Origin: Tethya wilhelma
Taxonomy: Eukaryota > Porifera > Demospongiae > Tethyida > Tethyidae
Length of the DNA stretch: 64,000 nucleotides
Direction: 5' to 3'
Assembly (NCBI GenBank): GCA_964030475.1
Contig: CAXIPT010000002.1
Span: 16,676,749-16,740,748 of the forward strand
Each line of letters begins with the position of its first letter. Position 1 is the stretch's first letter. This document shows, piece by piece, positions 41,449 to 51,800 of this stretch. The position numbers and the translations under genes are program-made. The notes below the pieces were generated by a model. It did not search any database. It had not been told where the DNA came from and worked only from the letters and a program-made list of their open reading frames with translations.

Positions 41449-42182
41449 CATACTCATAGACCTCCTTTGCTTTCATTTCCAGGCTTCTTCGCCGCGAATT
41501 CTTTATTCGTCTCAACAAGATTGAGGTGAAGCACAAACCTGAGAGTGCATCCAGCTCTTCCTCTTCTTCTTCCAACAAAGAAGGAGAGAGCAAGACGTTG
41601 AGAAAGAGAGGAGACAAAGTCACCGACTCTCCACGTGCAAAGAAACAGGTAGAGTCACAATAAAAACAAAATGCCTCCTCACCACTGACCAACCTTCCAT
41701 AATTTGCTTACCCTCTTTCCCAGGCTCCCTGCCTACCTTAGCCTCGAGCCTGCGAACGAAGCTAAGGTATATAGGCGGGGAGCCTGGGAACAAGGCAGTA
41801 ATTTGCTAGGTGTACTTTTGAGCTTGTAATGGACATTTTGTGATTAGGATTAATTCTTTTGCATCAGGGTTTAGTTTGATTGAACATTTTTCCCCCCTTG
41901 TTGATAGCTTGTTTGTTTTCCCAGGCTGATGGGAGTGATAATGAAACTGCCAAACGGAAGAAAAGAAAGTTTAAACTTGAAATTCACCCGAGCCAGACGT
42001 TTGTTGACTCAACTGACGAGGTACTTAAAAAAAAACATTCGTGTATGTACTGTCACTTGCATGCATGTGTGAATTTGTGTATGGACAAAATGTAATGTTG
42101 GGTCTGGTGTTCATTATCACAAGTTACTACATGAGTGCACCTTTGCTGACTCAGCACTTGGGCACATGTGATCAAATCCAAN

Positions 42183-42215
<33 letters not shown>

Positions 42216-43224
42216 GAGTGAAACTTTCAACGTAAAACACAGAGAACTTGTTTAATACTGGGGAAGGCATAATAGACTCCACTATAAAATCTTCAATGAC
42301 CAGAATTGAGCGAGAAAAAAATTAATGTCCAGGTATAATTATAATATCAACACGACATGTCATTGCATGCATGCATCACCTGTGCAAGTTTACTGTATAC
42401 ACAACAGCATGCCACACACTTAACCTCACATTCTGAAATGAGTAACAGGGAGGAACCAGGCTAGCAGACACTCACCACTGAAACATGTAGTGGTTTCCAT
42501 GAAGACAGCCACCACATTCAAAGACTATCACACATACATGCACTGGAGTGAGGTCGGTACACTATCTACCCAAGTTTTTGACCACAGATAACCATGCTGG
42601 TATGACCAACACGGAACCAGCTAGAGCACCCGGTTGCCGACGGGAAAACCCCTTATAATTAGCGTATAACAACACCTGCGCTGTTAGCAAAAGGCAATAA
42701 TTACAGGGGCCGTATGATCAGATAACACATACCACATGTACATGGGATGATATTGGTACATAGAGTGATACTCTTAAACTTACAGACCAGTTGAAGCATG
42801 CAGGACGGTTTAAATAGCAAAGAGAAAAATTGTCAAAGAACAAGGGAAGTCAGCATTGATCTAGGAGACATCAATGACACAGGCTGAGAAACGAATGTAA
42901 CAATCTGACTTAAGAGATTGTCAAAACTGTATTAAACCACGACCAATATCTGAGATTATAAATATTCACACTATACCACTCAGAAGAACAGCCAACATTA
43001 ATGGATAAACAACAGGCCATTACAGTTCTCCATCTTACTTTTGAGGGGGAGAGTAGTAGCTAGGATAAAATGGTAGGATGGATCCAAACTGGTCCACAGG
43101 AACGTAGAACGCTGGCATGTTGTACTGCTTGCTGTTCTTGGGACTACGAATGTAGGAATCACGATCAACAGGTTTGGCCAGCGTCACTTCCACTTGTGCA
43201 CCATCAAGAATGGTATCTGAAGGA

Positions 43225-43265
<41 letters not shown>

Positions 43266-45471
43266 TGCGTGCATGCATGCGTGTGAGAGGGAGAGAGAGC
43301 GATACAGTTACATCATCACGACTGATTTTTGAACTCGCTCTCTTCATACCCATGCAGACACTGCCTCTTGGCCCAGCTCTATCAGTCCTAGTCTTGGTCC
43401 AATGGAGCCTGATCGTGATGACCCTGGCAGAGAGAGAGGAGACGATGGAGCCAGGCAGATGCCAGACTATGGCTTCAAATCCAAGGAGTCACAACGTCTT
43501 CTTGACTACCTCAAAGATGTCCAGACCACTCAGCTCAAAATGCTGTGCATTAGAGTAAGAAACAATGCTGTTTTCAACCTAAACATGACTGTACATTTAA
43601 ACATGAGAACTTACACATGTTTTTCTCAACCAATACGATTAAAGCTGTACTTTTATTTTACTCTGTACTGGTACTTTTGGATCTGTGATATTTTTGCCGC
43701 ATTTTCCCATTTTGTCTAGATGAATAACTTCTTTAGGCCAGCCTTGTCCCAGCTGCTGGAGTTGAAGCTTGGGGAGTGTACCATAGAGAAGAGACTGAGT
43801 CCACTGATAACATTCCTGGATAGACATCGTCATGCTCTGCAGAAGTACATCTACCCAGAGTGCTTCAGCAAGATCATGGAGTACCTCTGGGGATACATAT
43901 TGCAGGTTGGTTGTGAATTTCATGATAATGCCAAAAAAGGTTTCTGGATTTTTTGGTATTTTTTTGTTTGTTTATTTGTTTGTTTTTCACATTGGAGAGA
44001 TGGTATTTGTGTTCTGCTATGTAGGACTTGGAAGAGGAAGCTATCAAACTTCGAGCTAGCAAGAAACCTGTGACTAGCAAGGCACAAATGCTACTTCAGA
44101 GTGTCTCGGTAAGACTACCATAGAGAGAGACAGAGAGAAACAAAGTGACACTTTGTTTCCATTGACTTCTGTTTTGTATTCTCTTCTTTCAACAGCTCAT
44201 GATTCAATTCATGCACAATCAAGAGAGTGGAATGCCTCTTGAGCTACTCACCAGTTCATCAGTAAGGAATCTTTTGAAGCAATCAGTTTAATTTGACACA
44301 AAAAAATTTTTTTTTTTTTGTTCATTCACTCAGGAATACCTTCTTGGCCTTCTTGATATCATGACACGTTCAACAGAGCAACTCATTACCATTTTCAACA
44401 AGCTGTGTACACCTGTAAGCTGTTGCTAGCAATAGTTGCCATGAACTATACTAACCTATTGATCATCTCTCCTCCTCTCAGCAATTCACCAGGAGCAACC
44501 TGGACCTGAGTAGAGCTCCAGTTGCCATCGACTCCAGGGTCCTACACAACCTCCGCACACAGTTGCACACCTACAGGAAGTGCTTCAGTGGAAAAGACTT
44601 TGTGGACAAAGTTCTTGAAATTGGACGATTTTACGAGACAAGATCGGACAATCCAAGTGACGTGGAAACACCCCTCACCCCTCGTCGAGCTGCCTCCTCC
44701 AGAGTGTCCTCGGCACGTGTGTTCAGTCCAACGGGACAGCCAATTGAGTACACCGTCCGATATGCAATCGAACTGGCCCAGTTTTTACTCAACGAGAGTA
44801 TCCTCATTTACGTTCCTCATAACTCCACCTCTGAGAGCAACGCCATCTACACCCCACCCCTCTCTCCTGACGAGGATGACCCACTAGGCCACCCTCTGAC
44901 AATGTCCCACAGCTACGACAGAACTGGAGGCAGCGATTCAGGGAGACCATTGAATTTGAGTGCTCAACTTCGGGGGAGTTCGCAGGGCCTTTCGGCTCCA
45001 AACACTCCCCAGAGAAACCTTGGAAGCCGGGGAGCTGGTGCCTCCAGTATTGAGTCAAGACAAAGTGACAGCATTCGGCCATACATTTATCAAGGTCGTG
45101 ACAGCTCTCGCCACAATATTGCTGAAGAATTTTCCTACACACCACGAGTCTTTTACAAGTTTGCCGATTTGGAAGACACCAACTCGACAGCACTGTATCA
45201 GAGCCAGATCCTCATGGTTTCTTCGTTACAGACACCCCAAAACAGTAGTGATGGTGAACAGATTGGACTGGGAAGTCCATTTCGCGATGAGCAGAATGAC
45301 TTCAACTCTGCGAAAACTGGAACACTGTTTCTTGTCTATGACCTTCTCGTACAGAGATCTCGCAAGGAGAGAAGAGCAAGACAGTTTTTGCAGAATCCAA
45401 AAGCCTTAGCAGAAGGTGAAAGGCGGAGAGCAGCTGGTAACGTCGGCTGTGATCTGATATTCAAAATGTAA
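33273..45471 (+). CDS. Large UNC13/MUN-like protein with C-terminal DEP-like domain
   Basis: Exons: 33273-33534, 33711-33852, 34103-34150, 34248-34305, 34604-34720, 34933-35410, 35585-35895, 35976-36056, 36136-36299, 36434-36548, 36615-36658, 36752-36966, 37444-37643, 37731-37804, 37904-37997, 38086-38177, 38311-38416, 38530-38805, 38969-39202, 39276-39945, 40052-40446, 40512-40622, 40770-40868, 40957-41032, 41261-41331, 41460-41648, 41925-42020, then 43358-43554, 43720-43905, 44025-44108, 44196-44261, 44334-44414, 44482-45471: 1,606 plus 534 codons. A phase mismatch shows a lost exon near N 42183. Seen: FGYRYGVGELYRRIVYLDYL resembles the MUN/MHD1 start of UNC13; LITFLDRHRHALQKYIYPE and FMHNQESGMPLELL resemble MHD2; RKCFSGKDFVDKVLEIGRFY to LNESILIYVP resembles DEP. 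Ser/Pro-rich linkers lie between. No C1 or C2 domain was recognised. Family-level role would be SNARE or vesicle priming; exact orthologue unknown. Start is the first Met after an acceptor. The intron after 37804 has a GC donor. Confidence 0.7.
33859..33964. repeat. (GT)n/(GA)n microsatellite with an N
   Basis: Begins at a splice donor (GTGAGTGTGTG from 33853) and continues as GA repeats, with a single N at 33934 marking an assembly join. Confidence 0.9.
34752..34809. mobile_element. Short palindromic MITE-like unit
   Basis: CTCGTCCCCAGGCCTCTCCC is mirrored by GGGAGGGGCCTGGGGATGAG about 20 bp later. The same CCTCGTNCCCAGGC start occurs at 14962 and a related palindrome at 41719, so it is a repeated family. 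Confidence 0.5.
35896..35933. repeat. (GT)n microsatellite starting at a splice donor
   Basis: The exon ends at GGAGAG (35895) and the intron begins directly with GTGTGTGTG, so the 5' splice site is the first unit of the repeat. Confidence 0.9.
37009..37213. mobile_element. 205-bp palindromic MITE, TA-type target
   Basis: Starts ACCGTATGGTGGGAATTTTC and ends with the inverted ATGAAAATTTCCCGCTATAC plus GGT; flanked by TA. Related to 24243-24372 but longer and more diverged. It lies in an intron of the UNC13-like gene. Confidence 0.7.
38482..38522. repeat. (CA)n microsatellite next to an acceptor
   Basis: Interrupted CA run ending a few bases before the ACTCACAG acceptor of the exon at 38530. 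Confidence 0.85.
41391..41444. repeat. (CA)n microsatellite before an acceptor
   Basis: CA run upstream of the exon placed at 41460. It supplies no pyrimidine tract, which makes that acceptor (ACTCATAG) unusual; the stronger TTTCCAG 24 bp further on would break the frame. Confidence 0.85.
41719..41788. mobile_element. 70-bp palindromic MITE-like unit
   Basis: CCCAGGCTCCCTGCCTACCT with TAGC is mirrored by GCTAAGGTATATAGGCGGGG and AGCCTGGG. Same general build as 34752-34809. Confidence 0.5.
42184..42212. repeat. (GA)n microsatellite after N 42183
   Basis: The GA run directly follows a single N, so it marks a contig join in simple sequence. Confidence 0.9.
42213..43034. other. Non-coding stretch beside a contig join
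   Basis: About 820 bp with no supported exon on either strand. On the minus strand it follows the stop codon of the RRM-type exon, so it would be that fragment's 3' UTR. The exon missing from the UNC13-like gene is not visible here. Confidence 0.5.
43035..43216 (-). pseudogene. Orphan last exon of an A1CF/RBM46/RBM47-like RNA-binding protein
   Basis: After a CCTTCAG acceptor the minus strand reads TILDGAQVEVTLAKPVDRDS, the hallmark end of an RRM in the A1CF/RBM46/RBM47 and hnRNP R/Q group, then about 40 residues rich in Tyr, Phe and Pro, and a TAA at 43035-43037. It lacks the long C-terminal region of vertebrate members. No upstream RRM exon exists on this strand; the sequence beyond is exons of the UNC13-like gene on the other strand. 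Either a captured gene end or the product of the misjoin at 42183. Confidence 0.65.
43227..43262. repeat. (GT)n microsatellite
   Basis: About 17 GT units just upstream (in minus orientation) of the orphan RRM exon acceptor. Confidence 0.9.
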
Positions 45472-45813
45472 AACTTTTTATGCACATGCATAGTTGTTAA
45501 TTGTTACGGTGATTTTTGTCTGATTTGGATGTATTGTATGTAGTGAGTGCTTTATTATTATATTCACAGTAAATAACATAATTAAAAGTTCAAAGGTCAT
45601 GCAAAAGACTCACGTGATTCTGTACTACTTGCGCACGTGTACTAGTGATGTGTTCATGATCATCGTTGTGCAGGCTTTTGGAAGGCAAATCGATCGCTAG
45701 TGGACTCTAAGAAGAGGTATAAACTAGCTGCACACACACTTCTCGAACCTGAGCCATAAACAAAACGGATTGTGTTGTGTGGAATCTTGTGTCGGGTTTC
45801 CCGTTGTGCAGCG
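45472..45813. promoter_or_regulatory. Spacer and probable promoter of the TOPAZ1-like gene
   Basis: 342 bp between the UNC13-like stop and the next start on the same strand. CACGTG occurs at about 45635. No exon seen. Confidence 0.35.
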
Positions 45814-48800
45814 ATGGAGCTGCAGCCTAGAATCGGCTTTGCGGAGCAAATGCACCCGTTCGGCAGTATTGGGAGCAACTGTGTTGTAGGTAAGCCAAGA
45901 AATGAAAGCGTTTTTATTAACGAAGTCAATTATAACATTAATTTAACTGATGTGTGTATTCTGCATAATTGTGGTTTAACAGCTGTTCCGCACATGTTGA
46001 AAAGTTTGTAATAATTCACCTTGCTGCTGCAGATAACCGGCTACCACAACTTCCTAAAGTTGTCCTTACCAAAATTACTATTGATCCAAGAAGGTTCAAT
46101 CTGAAAGAAGGTCATAGTTCCTCGAGTGACAAAGCCAGCTGTGCCAAGAGCAGTGAGTCTGCTGATGGGGAATCCTCTTCAGGATGCGACAGCTCAATGG
46201 TGGTGTCCATTCCACTGACAAAGCAGCTGGAGTCCTCTTTAAGGAACAAGAAGAAGAAGAAGAAGCACAGATTGTCACAGAAAACAAAACATAAAGTAAA
46301 TAAGAATCAAACTCGTCGCAAAAAGACAGTATTCAAACCTCGTAGAAGAGCTAGACGAAGAAGTACTAGTATGGCAGAAAAGACTATGAAAAATGTTCGT
46401 AATGCTTTATCTTCATGTGATTTGCTGGTGAGAGCAAAGTCAGAGCCAGCAAGTGATGAAGTAAGTCTCATTTACTATAATGTGCTGTTTTTATGTGGAA
46501 CTGCAGTATTTAATTTTGAATATACCTTTTCAGAATGTAGAGGGGGTACTAAAGTCTGTTAGAAGGTATCACAAGCAGCTGAAGGAAAGGAAAATGAAAG
46601 AGCATGCACCGGAAGAAGAAATAGAACACATCAAGCCCACTTTGAAAAGGCTTTCAATGATCAGGGATAGTGAGGAGTCAGATGTAGCAGATGGCACTGG
46701 ATCAAAACCTGAAGGGCAAGTTGGGAATCCCTGCCCAAAGTCGGAGATAGCAAGTGCTCAAGTAAGTCTATTTGCTACAGTAAGTTAGTTGATGTGGTCT
46801 AGCTGTACCTGATAATCCAGTGATTAACTTTTGGGGGGTATTTTAATTTCAGAATGGTGAAATAAAGTCTGTGAGAGGAGGAGTGAATCCCATCAAGCAC
46901 TTTCCAAGATCTAAACGACGACTTTCATTTAGTGATAGCGAAGAGGAATCGAATGTAGCAGCTGGTGAGTCTGCCTCAAAACCCAAGGAGCGGATAGGGA
47001 GTCCTGCTGGTCCTCTGGAAAGGGACACCCAGCTTAAACTCCAGCAGTCTGGACATCTTATTGCTGCAAGAGCTGATGATGTTAGTACTGCTGGTTCCTG
47101 TATTCCTTCAAGTGAGCATGGAGTCGGAGTCGTACTGAATGATGTTGACTTTGGTATTGTTATCGACCAGCCTCCGCTGAATGTGGCCGACACTTTTGGT
47201 GTCGTTCTCTCTGATCAGAGTAGCAAGTCCTTTGTTACCACCAATACCGCTGGTGATCAACCAAATGTCTCCAAACAAGAACCACATAAGAGAGAAACAA
47301 AACAAGTTTCTGAGAAACTGAAGACCACAAAAGGTGGCAAGGTTAAACGGCAGGCTAAACTGAAGAGAGCAGTGGCTGCTGTCAGTAATAGAAGCACAGA
47401 GACAGCTAGCAAAAGAGGAACAAAGTCGTCAAAAAAGAATGAAGCTACCCGACCGAAAACAAAACCCAATCGTACTGGTGTGATGTCTGATAGTACAGCC
47501 AACCAGGATCAAGGTAGTAGTGGAGCCCCTATGAAGAGGAAGCGTGGAAGACCAAGAAAACATCCAATCAATCCATCACCAGTAAAAAAACTTGAGGCAG
47601 ACAAGAGCAAGCTTTTGTTGGACATACCTGAAGACCAGGCTCAGCTGCAGTCCAGTATAGACTCTGGCTATCCAACCTCGGCCTCTAGCTACGAAACATC
47701 AAGCTCATCTGGGCCCAACTCAAAATCCCCCGACCTCGTGACCCCTAATCTCATCATGGCCGAATTTGAACCCAATTTTTCTCTTAAGGAGGGTAGTTGT
47801 CAGTCTGGACTGATTCTCGATCACAAGGACCCCATTCTTCAACATTCCAATCTCAATGATTCTGAATCGAGTCAAGGTCTCGACCCTACCCAAGTTTTGA
47901 CCGTCTTTGATCCAAACTTCCTTCAAAATGTCCACACCAATTTCACTATTGACGAGACACAGCACAGAATGGGAATGCACTCCACTTCAAACCAGGATCC
48001 AATTTTCCCAGAATTGGAGATTCTATTAAACGAAAATGTCAATCTGGAGCAACTGCTGGAGCCAGCAAACCAGATTATCATACAGAGAGTAGATTCGCTG
48101 AATGGCACTGGAAATGAGACAATAGAGGGGTATGAAATGGAGGACATATTGCAGTCGGAGACAGTTTCCCAGTGTCTCAAGGAGCTTCAGCAGACAGGTA
48201 AGATTGCTTGTGGGCCACTAGAGAGCTCACCACTGAAGCAGGAAGAACCACCAGCGGAGCACATTCCATGTCAACCCCCTGATGTTGTCGCCCCCCCAGC
48301 TGATCAGAAGAAGAAGGTAGCTATTCCTCTGCGTAAACGTGTCATTTATCAGGTTGACGATCTCCTAGCTGAGCCACTGCCACAGAGTAGTACCAGCAAC
48401 ACAGACACCCAGGGTACAAAGTCCAGTACCAAAACTGCTAAATTCAACAAGCGAGGAAGAAAGAAGAGGGAGAGCATCCGGCCGATAAAGAAAGACGATA
48501 CTACTTCTTTGAGCACTGATTCCAGTCCACCAGAGAGTCTAACGTTGAGCTCTACGTCTGGAGAATACTCTAGTGATGCTCTTACTCCACTCCAGGTTGT
48601 GAGCACTACCAAGTCAGGTAGAAGACTCAAACCATCGTGGAAAGTTGTTGCCAGTGGACTACTGGATGAGTCGCTAGTACCAGTCATCCCTGATCATGGT
48701 AGTCGTGCACTGTCTGCTGGTAAAGTCAGTCCTGAAGCACCTTTGGTTGATTCTAATACAGGTGCACCATCGACAATCGTTGCTCCACCAATCGATACAC

Positions 48801-51800
48801 CTCTCACTCAACAGTCTACAGGTAATCCAGTACCGTCCCCCCGTGTGCCCCTTGTCCCTTCGGTAACATCACTACCTCCTCCAGCAAGTTATGCGGCAAA
48901 TGTGGATCACGGTCAAGCAAAACCAGGGGAGGCTTCTTTGTCTCCGGAAAAGAAGCACAAAAGTCAAGCCAACAAGAAAGAGAAGATTGTTATTATCAAA
49001 AATGGGGAGAAGAAGAAAAAATTGAAAATTGTGAGATCTGCTGGCAAGAAGCCTTCTTCTAAGCAACTCGAAACAAAAGACAGCTCAGATAGCACAACCA
49101 AGGAGCGCAAGAAGAACCCTCCATCTGACTCAGATAATGTTGCAACTCCTCAGAAAGTCAAGAGTACACCCGGTGCTGCACCCAGTGTTGATTCAAACCC
49201 TACACTGAAATCTAGAAAGAAAGTGCTGTGCTATTCCCCAACAAGAGAGCTCATTGAACTAACACTTGTGGATTGTGTGGTGAAGTTATCAAGATTTGAT
49301 CTCAGTATGTTGACCAAGATGGCCACCAAGATGCAAGGTGTTCAACCACAAGAATCAAATTTTGAGCCCATCAGAAGTGACAAAAAGCAGTCTCCAGCGA
49401 TTGGCCCTCCTTCTCCCAAAGAGAGGAGTGGTGCTGCCAAGAAGAAGAAGAAGAAGAAGAGGAAAGTGATTAAGGACAAAACACAGCAGCAGCAATTACC
49501 TGCTTCTAAATCTAGTCCTGTGACAAATGGCACTAATAATGATGCCTTGAAAGTAAAGTCTGAAACACTTCAAGATGATGAAAGGATGGCTATCTGTGCC
49601 ACTCAGCCAGCTGTTAAAATCTCACCCCCAGCTGTTCAATCAGCAGCTAGTGCCAGCCAGAAAAAGATGCTGAAGAGTAGCAGCACTTCTAAAGACAAGA
49701 AGAAGACCAGACCAGCCTCCAATTCTCTCTCCATGTCTCTGGATGTCATTCTCAAAGAAATGGACACCAAATCATCCAAGAAGAAGAAGAGCTCCCAGAA
49801 GCCCANCTCAGTATGTTGACCAAGATGGCCACCAAGATGCAAGGTGTTCAACCACAAGAATCAAATTTTGAGCCCATCAGAAGTGACAAAAAGCAGTCTC
49901 CAGCGATTGGCCCTCCTTCTCCCAAAGAGAGGAGTGGTGCTGCCAAGAAGAAGAAGAAGAAGAAGAGGAAAGTGATTAAGGACAAAACACAGCAGCAGCA
50001 ATTACCTGCTTCTAAATCTAGTCCTGTGACAAATGGCACTAATAATGATGCCTTGAAAGTAAAGTCTGAAACACTTCAAGATGATGAAAGGATGGCTATC
50101 TGTGCCACTCAGCCAGCTGTTAAAATCTCACCCCCAGCTGTTCAATCAGCAGCTAGTGCCAGCCAGAAAAAGATGCTGAAGAGTAGCAGCACTTCTAAAG
50201 ACAAGAAGAAGACCAGACCAGCCTCCAATTCTCTCTCCATGTCTCTGGATGTCATTCTCAAAGAAATGGACACCAAATCATCCAAGAAGAAGAAGAGCTC
50301 CCAGAAGCCCAAGAAGACAAAGATGTCTTCATCTTTGACTCCTCATCGTGCCACTGCCATCGATTTCATCAGCGACAATGAGCTGCTAGATACAGATTTT
50401 GATGAGAATTCGTGCACAAATGCGAGCTCTCTCTGTCCTTTACCAGATCTCGACTTGAAAGAGGTCACATTTCGCAGTCCTCTCGAGAGCACGGCGTACA
50501 GCTGTGACTACAGCATTTCGCTCACCGATCAGGAGATTGCGAACCTCATTCAGAGTCCTCTTGATGATGACGAGAGCAGTGGCCCAGAGATGAACAATGA
50601 GGCACTGTTTGCTCCTCCTTCCAGCCAAGAGGACAGTATCCCACCATCCAGTGTCGTGGTAACATCACAACGTGATATGGACAGCAGGGAAAGTTTGAAG
50701 TTGATTGCAGCACATGAATCAGTTGATCGAGCTGAAACCCCACCCAGCAGTGATGATCAAGAGTCTGCTACAGTTGGTGGCAAAGTAAAGATTGAAAGAA
50801 AGCTAGATGACAATGAGAATGTCACACAAAAGCTGCAACAGTCTGACCAAGAAGAAGCTAGTTTGTCACCGATTCCAGCAAAGAAGTTTCACCTTTCTGA
50901 AGGTGGAGAAGACGGCCAGGGAGAAGACTGCATTGACCTCTATCCTGAAGATGGGGACATCTTTGCTCAGGAATCTGAAGAAGACCCTCTGGCAAAGATC
51001 TTTCCAAACGCTACCAAATCAAAGACTAATTTTAAGGCAAGAATACCAGCAGCTGTCAAGCAAGAGGTTGTACCTCTAGAGTCTGGTGCTCTCCCCATGG
51101 AATTGTGTTACAGCCCTTCCTCTCTCGACCAGGAGGTCTCTCCCACAGTTAGCATGCCCTACAAGAAGAAACAAGTGTCACAGTGGGTTGCTGAACAGCA
51201 GAGGAGAGCGAGTGGGAACTTTGTTTCACCTGGACACCACTATGGACTGTTAAATGCTCCCTCACATGGACCTGGAGGTATTAGAAATGGCAGCCTCCAG
51301 AGCGTGCTGGCAACCCCCAATGGTGGGAATAACCAGAGGAGTCTCCTTGGTAATTATGGTGAAGTGTGGCAGGGTGCTCCCTATCCTAGACCACTACTGA
51401 ACAGGATGCATCTTCTTGATTCGAGGTCCACTGATAGCCCCCCTCCACCACCACCTCCTCCAATTCCACCATTAATGAAGACCTGTAGCAGTCCAGTACC
51501 AAACCCTTTCTTTGCTACAACACTACCTTCTGGGTAAGACAGTCGTGAAAATTGAATGTATTTCTTTGTTTATTTATTTGTTTGTTTGTTTGTTTGTTTG
51601 TTTGTTTGTTTGTTTGTTTGCTTGTTTGTAGTCCCAGGTCGACTCATAGCCAAGAGAGTGTTCGTGAGGCTATTGTCTCCACTCCAACACTACCATCTAT
51701 TGGAGGACTGGGAGGCTACTGTAAGAATTTCATCAGAGGCTTCTGCCACCATGTGCCATGCAAGTTCAAACATGCTCACAGGGACAGTGCACCTCTGTCA

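Noticed and set aside
41461..41486. Using the stronger TTTCCAG acceptor for the exon near 41485
   Set aside because: It breaks the reading frame; ACTCATAG at 41459 keeps phase and the downstream LLRREFFIRL segment in frame.
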